Shown here in pieces: positions 22,641 through 27,227 of a stretch of 27,227 nucleotides of DNA (its first letter is position 1; every line of letters begins with the position of its first letter). The notes under the pieces were generated by a model that saw only the letters and a program-made list of their open reading frames with translations, did not search any database and was not told where the DNA came from. Position numbers and translations under genes: made by a program. The DNA lies in IMG/VR virus record IMGVR_UViG_3300006033_000094, positions 1-27,227 of that record; one strand, written 5' to 3'. The DNA is from a virus.

Positions 22641-22967
22641 CTAAAACGGGATTGAATCATCGTCAATAGCCTGGAACCCATCGGGGATATTACTTCTAGG
22701 CACATCGGATTCTTCAAACTCAAACTCATTGATAAAGTAGTACGGAACAGTTGCCTTGTCTTTCAGATAGAAGTCCACCCATCCATTGATGTTAGTGATT
22801 TTAGTTTTGTTCGGGACAGCAACATCTTTTCTGAACTTCACACTAATGTACCCATTCTCATATGTTCCGTCCGGTTTCTTGTGCGAAAGCCCCATTGTGT
22901 AGTACATTCTGCCATTGTATTCCTTTGCGAATACCATTCCATCACCTGTTACATTTGTTTTAAGCAT
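22641..22967 (-). CDS. ssb: Phage single-stranded DNA-binding protein
   Basis: This 108-residue protein has a beta-rich body (TGDGMVFAKEYNGRMYYTMGL, GYISVKFRKD, INGWVDFYLKD, YYFINEFEF) and ends AIDDDSIPF, an acidic tip with IPF like the SSB tail that binds DNA repair partners. The body is shorter than E. coli SSB and does not clearly match it, so it belongs to a diverged phage SSB type. ATG 22967 is chosen because AAGGAG lies 7 bases upstream. It would coat single strands during replication and Sak3-driven annealing. Confidence 0.75.
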   Translation of the reverse strand: MLKTNVTGDGMVFAKEYNGRMYYTMGLSHKKPDGTYENGYISVKFRKDVAVPNKTKITNINGWVDFYLKDKATVPYYFINEFEFEESDVPRSNIPDGFQAIDDDSIPF

Positions 22968-23115
22968 CTTGGTTCTCCTTCTCCATCTTCTCTTTGATAG
23001 CTTCATACATGAACTCTTTAATTGTCATTCTTTTAGCAACCGCCACTTCCCTAATCGCTGCCAGTTCTTTTGCTTCAAACAGCAAAGGGAACGTTTTGAT
23101 TTTAAACTTTTCCAT
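22960..23115 (-). CDS. Small ribbon-helix-helix-like protein
   Basis: This 51-residue protein was found by direct reading. It has one N-terminal strand (KFKIKTFPLLF) and two helices (EAKELAAIREVAVAKR and TIKEFMYEAIKEKMEKE) with the T-I-K-E-F turn usual in CopG/Arc-type DNA-binding proteins. AAGGAG lies 5 bases before the ATG. It overlaps the SSB start by 8 bases, so both are probably translated together. It may be a repressor of this operon. Confidence 0.65.
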   Translation of the reverse strand: MEKFKIKTFPLLFEAKELAAIREVAVAKRMTIKEFMYEAIKEKMEKENQDA

Positions 23116-23116
23116 A

Positions 23117-23632
23117 TTATCTCCTTTCCAATCCTTTCAGCTTTGACAACTCGTCCGGTGTAATTGTTTCGATTCCCAACTCTTTTGCTTCCGATACTAC
23201 TCCGTCAATCAGTATGCTCATTTCGGTAGAATCCATGTCTGAACTACCCATATAAACCTTGACATAAGTACAATTGTCCTTTTCTTTACCTATGTCGTAG
23301 TACTTGATTGCTCTTGTCAGGATCGGCAGACCTTCTGTCGGAAGTTTTATCAGTTGACTCTGACCGTATCTGCGTAGCATTTCCAAATACACTTCGTCTT
23401 TGCTCGACCGGAGTACGTTGGCTATCTCGTTTATCAAATGCCATAGATAACCGTTCGCATCGAGTGACCTTTTATTTTTCGGTTTAACGATGGTCAATTC
23501 CCACCCTTGATGGTTTATACCAAACTCCGATAAAAGTCGCTCTATGGCTTCGCTAGAGCCTTGTGGCACTATTGCAGATACCTTGTACTCACCGCCGAAA
23601 AGTCTTTCTGCCATCAGGCTAATGATTTTCAT
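23117..23632 (-). CDS. NinB-like recombination protein
   Basis: This 171-residue protein has PKNKRSLDANGYLWHLINEIANVL followed by DEVYLEMLRRYGQ. That pattern (basic, S-x-D/A-N-x-x-W, then helix with RxxG) is that of the NinB family and its relatives, which are thought to bind single strands and help recombinase. The rest is beta-rich. It sits between the HNH-like and RHH genes in a recombination module. Its first 14 bases overlap the HNH-like gene, whose end gives GGAGG. Confidence 0.6.
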   Translation of the reverse strand: MKIISLMAERLFGGEYKVSAIVPQGSSEAIERLLSEFGINHQGWELTIVKPKNKRSLDANGYLWHLINEIANVLRSSKDEVYLEMLRRYGQSQLIKLPTEGLPILTRAIKYYDIGKEKDNCTYVKVYMGSSDMDSTEMSILIDGVVSEAKELGIETITPDELSKLKGLERR

Positions 23633-23912
23633 CGGAATCCTCCGTTAAATAGTTCTTTCCAAAATCCTCGAACCATGCTTCCATAGTCTTTGTTTCCAAG
23701 TATTTCTTCTGCGCCAACTTTTTAATCCTCAAGTCCAGTTCCCTGTCCATGTGCGGTGAGTAGTTTCCTCTGTGGTGGTTGGGGCAAAGATAAACCTTTA
23801 ACCCCAACCTTTCAGATGTTTTTCTGTTCGCCCCAAAGAAACAATGGTGTTCTTCCACATTCGGTGATCCGCATATCAGACACAACTTTTCCTCTTGCAG
23901 AATGGATTCCAT
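23619..23912 (-). CDS. HNH-like (RecA-dependent nuclease-type) small protein
   Basis: This 97-residue protein has CLICGSPNVEEHHCFFG and then VYLCPNHHRGNYSPHMDREL. The CxxC / HH / CxxHH pattern is a beta-beta-alpha metal fold of the HNH class, close to short phage proteins related to Ref-like RecA-dependent nucleases. The end is helical (RIKKLAQKKYLETKTMEAW). Whether it cuts DNA is unknown. Its place in the recombination module fits. Confidence 0.65.
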   Translation of the reverse strand: MESILQEEKLCLICGSPNVEEHHCFFGANRKTSERLGLKVYLCPNHHRGNYSPHMDRELDLRIKKLAQKKYLETKTMEAWFEDFGKNYLTEDSDENH

Positions 23913-23913
23913 C

Positions 23914-24267
23914 TTACCCTCGTTTCTTTTCTAATTCATTTCTCAACTTTTTATTTTCTTCCAATAACCTCTGATTTTCTAACCACAAATCTTTAAATCC
24001 AAGTTCTTTTTCTGAACAAAATTTATGTATCATTTCTCTAGTTTCCAAAACAGAATCTATTAGTGATTCCAAGCTTTCTGCTTCTGATTTTTTTAGTTCC
24101 TTGTCTAAAACTGCGTTTAAAATATGCTCTATTCTGTTATAAAACCCCTTTTCGGAAACAATTATTTTCCCCAAAGTTCTTTTTTGCTTACTTTCATATC
24201 GCTGCTTTAATATGTAGTTTAGCGGGTCAGATTCGATTGACCACCCATTACCAATTTTTACATTCAT
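23914..24267 (-). CDS. Coiled-coil protein of unknown function
   Basis: This 117-residue protein has a short N-terminal part (NVKIGNGWSIESDPLNYILKQRY) and a long helix with coiled-coil character, ending ENQRLLEENKKLRNELEKKRG. Asn-, Leu- and Lys-rich heptads are visible. ATG 24267 is chosen because GAGGG lies upstream. It ends in the same LEKKRG and stop as the Sak3-like gene before it. It may bind the annealing protein, but no direct evidence is seen. Confidence 0.55.
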   Translation of the reverse strand: MNVKIGNGWSIESDPLNYILKQRYESKQKRTLGKIIVSEKGFYNRIEHILNAVLDKELKKSEAESLESLIDSVLETREMIHKFCSEKELGFKDLWLENQRLLEENKKLRNELEKKRG

Positions 24268-24272
24268 TGTTT

Positions 24273-24887
24273 TTACCCTCGTTTCTTTTCTAGTAGTTTG
24301 ATTGCCTGGTTCCACTGTTCCAATGTCAGTTCGTCAAGTGCTTTTACCTTGTAATACTTGCACAACTCGGCTACATTTGTATTGGTATGCTCGGCAAGTT
24401 CTTTGATTGCTTCTGCTTGGACATCGTTGATTTTTTTCTTGGTGTCCACTTGCTGTTCCTTTGGCATATCTGCTTGCGTGTCCTGCTTCGCATCTTCCGG
24501 CAAGTCCTCTCCGGCGTATATATAAAGACCTAAACCATGCCTTGCGATTGCTTTTGTCAGACTTCTTTGGATAGCCTTGTTCACTTCAAAGCTTGTTACC
24601 GCAGCCTGTGGAATCGACTTGTTCTTGAAGTCCATCACCGGCAGATATTCAATGTGTTCAATGGAATCTTCGTCTGTCACAACGGTCACTCCGGTTTTAA
24701 CCCAACAAGTATTTCCATCTGTGAAGTAGTTCCATCCATTTGCGTTTTCATATACGGTGTAAAACGACCTCGGGTATTTCTTTTTAACTTCGCCCCATGC
24801 CCATGCCCATGAAAGGTAGGTTAATCCGTTCTTCTTTTCCGTCTTGTCGGATACGTTAATGCTGTTTAATTGTTCGAAGTAATTCAT
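24273..24887 (-). CDS. Single-strand annealing protein, DUF1071 / Sak3 type
   Basis: This 204-residue protein matches DUF1071 (Sak3) over residues 1-130. It has NYFEQLNSINVSDKTEKKNG, LSWAWAWGEVKKKYP, the HIEYLPVMDFKNKSIP block, and EVNKAIQRSLTKAIARHGLGLYIYAGEDLPE. Sak3 proteins are Rad52-like and pair complementary single strands; they act with SSB in phage recombination. The second half has a helical EEQ linker and a C-terminal domain (VQAEAIKELAEHTNTNVAEL) seen in such proteins. GGAGGAG lies before the ATG. Confidence 0.88.
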   Translation of the reverse strand: MNYFEQLNSINVSDKTEKKNGLTYLSWAWAWGEVKKKYPRSFYTVYENANGWNYFTDGNTCWVKTGVTVVTDEDSIEHIEYLPVMDFKNKSIPQAAVTSFEVNKAIQRSLTKAIARHGLGLYIYAGEDLPEDAKQDTQADMPKEQQVDTKKKINDVQAEAIKELAEHTNTNVAELCKYYKVKALDELTLEQWNQAIKLLEKKRG

Positions 24888-25011
24888 TATTTATCTCCTC
24901 CGCTTCTTCTTCTGTGATTTCATCGAAATCATCCTCACTTTTACAGTTCTTGCAATAACTATTGCTTGGGTATTCGTCTGTTATTGTCTGACATCTGCAA
25001 CAAATCCACAT
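24856..25011 (-). CDS. Very small Cys-rich protein
   Basis: This 51-residue protein was found by direct reading. It starts MWICCRCQTI and has YCKNCKS after a short loop, two CxxC pairs that can form one zinc ribbon, followed by a very acidic tail (EITEEEAEEI). AGAGG lies 7 bases before the ATG, inside the end of the upstream gene. Its last 32 bases overlap the Sak3-like gene and hold its ribosome binding site, so the two are coupled. Confidence 0.6.
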   Translation of the reverse strand: MWICCRCQTITDEYPSNSYCKNCKSEDDFDEITEEEAEEINNELLRTIKQH

Positions 25012-25012
25012 T

Positions 25013-25315
25013 TCAATACCTCTCACTCCATGCGGTAAACAAGTCTACCGCCTCTCCGAAAGATATGTCTTTCTGTTTTGCCAATCCGCCGATTGCATCA
25101 GATACGTCTGCGTAACATGACTTGCAATAATCTTCTTCACTTGTGATGTACCGTTGATGGCAACCATTACAGATCGTCACTTCTTCAAAATACTCGCTGC
25201 CACATTCGGGGCAAGTCTGTATTTCTTCGAAAATTCTGGTGTCAACTTCATAGTGCGGAACAAGTACAACCTTTGGTGTGATAAATTCCGCATAACATTT
25301 TGTGCATTTGTTCAT
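25013..25315 (-). CDS. Zinc-ribbon protein, first gene after the early promoter
   Basis: This 100-residue protein has a string of Cys pairs: CTKC at the start, CPECGSEYF, CNGCHQRY and CKSCYAD. Two or three zinc sites are possible. A helical end follows (FGEAVDLFTAWSERY). ATG 25315 is preferred because AGGAGG is 8 bases away; ATG 25321 would leave only 2 bases. It is the first gene after a consensus promoter, so it is probably made early and in quantity. Confidence 0.65.
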   Translation of the reverse strand: MNKCTKCYAEFITPKVVLVPHYEVDTRIFEEIQTCPECGSEYFEEVTICNGCHQRYITSEEDYCKSCYADVSDAIGGLAKQKDISFGEAVDLFTAWSERY

Positions 25316-25336
25316 TTTCATCCCCTCCTACATACT

Positions 25337-25364
25337 ATTATACTCTCACTTACTAACTTGTCAA
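25337..25364 (-). promoter_or_regulatory. Consensus sigma-A (sigma-70) promoter for the early operon
   Basis: On the minus strand TTGACA (25364-25359) and TATAAT (25342-25337) are both exact consensus, with 16 bases between. It fills the 52-base gap between the helicase gene and the zinc-ribbon gene, so it is placed to drive the recombination and small-gene block to the left. No operator is obvious. Confidence 0.85.
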
Positions 25365-25367
25365 CTA

Positions 25368-26588
25368 TTATTTTGCAATCTCCACAAATTTATATTTTCT
25401 GCCGATATAAACCGATGGCACATTGCCAACCTCTCCGGCTCTGTGCTTTGCCAACATCAGCAGAACGGTCTTTCTACCATCGTCCGGATTGTGGTATGGA
25501 AGTTCCATCTTGTTGCATTGGGATTCAGTCGGCACATGAAGCATGATTACCACATTGGCATCTTCTTCGATTGATCCGGATTCCTTTAGATTCGCCAGTG
25601 TCGGGAAGTTTTCGCTTGCGTCCCGGTTAATCTGTGCCAACGCGATAACCGGAATCTTGAAGTCCATCGCCATCAGTTTCAGCTTTCTTGTAATGGCGGT
25701 GATTTCTTCCCTTCTTGAATTAAACCTTTCGTCCTCTCGCATGAGTCCAATCTGGTCAACAATTACCAAATCCGGCTGTGTTCGTGCAATTTCCACACGT
25801 AATTGTGCGGTATTTCGGATTCTTGTATTGATGTCCAGCTTATACGATGCGATTTTGTCCACCGCTAATGAGGTCTGACTCCATTCATACTTCGAAATAT
25901 TTCCGGTTTTCATAGCATGACCATCAATATCTGATAAGTGAAGGACTAATCTTTCCAACAACTCCGATTCGCCCATTTCGAGCGAAACGAACAGCACTTT
26001 GTAATTGTGTGACAGGACATTGTTGGCTACCTGTAAAGCGAAAGCCGACTTACCAGAACCAGGTCTGCCCGATATGATAACCAAGTTTTCCTTTTGGATT
26101 CCGTTGGTCTTTATGTCAAGCTTTGGTATTCCGTAACCCATGCTTTTATCAACGGATTTCCGGTTGTCAAGTTCGCTTATAAGATCAAGCAGTTGTTGTT
26201 TCAAGTCCTTTGCCTTGCCATGCGGTATGATTTCCTTCATTTTTTCGATTACTTGTGATGCCTTTTCGTATGCTGTCCCTTGAAACGGTGTTTCGATGGT
26301 TTCTTTATACTTCCTTTCTGCCACTAAAAGCTGCATCTGTTCCACATAGGTTTCAATTTGACTTGGAAATGCTTTTGACATCAACTCCGCAAGTTCCGCA
26401 ACCTTTGTTTCCCCGGCTGCGGTTGCTATGCTGACCGGTTTGCCATCCTTAATCGCCTTTACGATATTGGAAAACGTTCCGGTAAAGTAAATGAAATCCT
26501 CCGGCTGAAACAGTTCTGTGTATTGCAACATCTTATTCTGAACCCAAATACCGATCAATTGCTTTTCCACATCTGATTGTCTTACCAT
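25368..26588 (-). CDS. dnaB: Replicative DNA helicase, DnaB family
   Basis: This 406-residue protein has the DnaB layout. A helical N-terminal domain covers residues 1-105, followed by a linker helix. The RecA-like core has Walker A GRPGSGKS at 174-181, VSLEMGESELLERL after it, Walker B LVIVDQIGLM at about 274-283, the H3 segment ALAQINRDA, the ESGSIEEDANVVIML block, and KHRAGEVG as the arginine-finger loop. Hexamers unwind DNA at the fork. It follows the organiser gene with a 7-base overlap, as helicase and loader genes usually do. It is a little shorter than host DnaB. Confidence 0.9.
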   Translation of the reverse strand: MVRQSDVEKQLIGIWVQNKMLQYTELFQPEDFIYFTGTFSNIVKAIKDGKPVSIATAAGETKVAELAELMSKAFPSQIETYVEQMQLLVAERKYKETIETPFQGTAYEKASQVIEKMKEIIPHGKAKDLKQQLLDLISELDNRKSVDKSMGYGIPKLDIKTNGIQKENLVIISGRPGSGKSAFALQVANNVLSHNYKVLFVSLEMGESELLERLVLHLSDIDGHAMKTGNISKYEWSQTSLAVDKIASYKLDINTRIRNTAQLRVEIARTQPDLVIVDQIGLMREDERFNSRREEITAITRKLKLMAMDFKIPVIALAQINRDASENFPTLANLKESGSIEEDANVVIMLHVPTESQCNKMELPYHNPDDGRKTVLLMLAKHRAGEVGNVPSVYIGRKYKFVEIAK

Positions 26589-27227
26589 AACGAAATCCCT
26601 CCGGGTGCATTACATTTTTCTTTCTGTTCCTTCCTTGCCCAATTACGGATGGTCGCAAGGTGGCTTTCATACTTTTTGCCTTTACTTGCCATGTAAACAG
26701 AAAGGTTCTCGATGCGTTCCTTGTAATCAGAAAACTCGGATTTTAGTTTTTCCAGTTCTTCATCCGATAGCAAAACGTTGTTGTACTCACCATATTTGTG
26801 TTTTACTGGCTTGTCCTTTTTCTTCTTATTCTTTTCTTTATCTGATTCTTTATCTAATTCTTCTTCTATTGCGTTACGTAACGTTTCATGTAACGTTACA
26901 TGCTCATCTGGTGTCGGTAATTGCTTTAATTTCTCCCTGTGCCTACTTACACGTTTCTTTGTAAGTTCCCTTACATGTTCCATTCCATCAACGTTTTGGT
27001 GCTTTTCCCAATTAGCAATTGAAATAGTTTCGTTCTCTTGAATGTCGACCATGCCGAAGTTGACGAAAACATTTAAAGCCATCTGGATTACATTCACCTC
27101 TCGATTGAATATCGTCGAAAGCATTTCAATCGTATATGGGATTCTATTGGATAAAAAAAGCGATCCGCTGCTATTTGATTTACCGGCAAGAGTTAAAAGC
27201 TTAAACCATATTACAATGATTTCGTCC
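26582..27227 (-). CDS. Replisome organiser (Phage_rep_org_N type), 5' end outside the window
   Basis: The frame is open to the window edge, giving at least 214 residues. The visible start (DEIIVIWFKLLTLAGKSNSS, then SNRIPYTIEMLSTIFNR) is the middle of the Phage_rep_org_N winged-helix domain (PF09681). It continues with NWEKHQNVDGMEHVRELTKKR. An acidic Lys/Glu linker follows (DKESDKEKNKKKKDK), and a C-terminal helical domain (YKERIENLSVYMASKGKKYES-LATIRNWARKE) of the kind that contacts the helicase. The protein binds the origin and loads the DnaB-type helicase made by the next gene. An ATG at 27124 lies inside the domain and is not the start. Confidence 0.88.
   Translation of the reverse strand, partial: DEIIVIWFKLLTLAGKSNSSGSLFLSNRIPYTIEMLSTIFNREVNVIQMALNVFVNFGMVDIQENETISIANWEKHQNVDGMEHVRELTKKRVSRHREKLKQLPTPDEHVTLHETLRNAIEEELDKESDKEKNKKKKDKPVKHKYGEYNNVLLSDEELEKLKSEFSDYKERIENLSVYMASKGKKYESHLATIRNWARKEQKEKCNAPGGISLW

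Noticed and set aside
1-27227. tRNA genes, insertion sequences, integrase and attachment sites
   Set aside because: None was seen by reading both strands. No cloverleaf, transposase motif or terminal inverted repeat stood out, though a covariance-model scan could not be run.

Overview
The window is one stretch of a tailed bacteriophage genome, or of a prophage; no bacterial chromosomal gene is visible. Short, tightly packed genes, strong AGGAGG-type ribosome binding sites, A+T-rich spacers and protein families typical of Bacillota phages (Phage_rep_org_N replisome organiser, DUF1071/Sak3 annealing protein, YopX, a small two-helix holin) point to a Clostridia-like host. The host call is inference. 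No tape-measure gene, sheath or long-tail tube gene is seen. A nozzle-like protein is followed by two ejection-type proteins, so a short-tailed (podovirus) particle is the best reading.

Left arm (1-16197, plus strand) is the late region. It starts with the tail end of a probable portal gene. A trimeric head or tail fibre follows, then two genes carrying three copies of one beta-rich domain, a small helical protein, the scaffold, the major capsid protein and a decoration-type protein. After these come a small protein with a C2H2 zinc finger, two more beta-rich virion-type proteins, an adaptor-like protein, the 732-residue nozzle-like protein, a Gln/Ala-rich protein and a 1099-residue LPD38-type protein, both probably injected with the DNA. 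Last are a subtilisin-like protease with a copper-amine-oxidase-N-like tail, an M23 endolysin, a 55-residue holin-like protein and a second small membrane protein. Ejection protein, protease and lysin are joined by ATGA stop/start overlaps. A 10-bp hairpin at 16194-16217 separates the two convergent arms.

Right arm (16222-27227, minus strand) is the early region and reads leftward. It opens at the window edge with the replisome organiser (5' end cut off) and a DnaB-family helicase. A promoter with consensus -35 and -10 boxes at 25337-25364 follows. Then come a recombination module (Sak3-type annealing protein, HNH-like protein, NinB-like protein, ribbon-helix-helix protein, SSB with an acidic tip), a protein with four zinc-binding modules, an orphan DNA methyltransferase, a long run of small and mostly unknown genes, YopX, a dNMP kinase and a RusA resolvase. 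Five real genes shorter than 60 codons were found by reading the strands directly (15703, 19682, 19903, 22960, 24856).

The most unusual things are: (1) a compact phage subtilase in which Glu sits where the catalytic Asp should be; (2) a 9-bp core, CCCGAATGG in the sense of transcription, just upstream of six consecutive early genes; (3) other repeated junction sequences in which the last codons of one gene are the ribosome binding site of the next; and (4) a beta-domain triplicated over two neighbouring virion-type genes.
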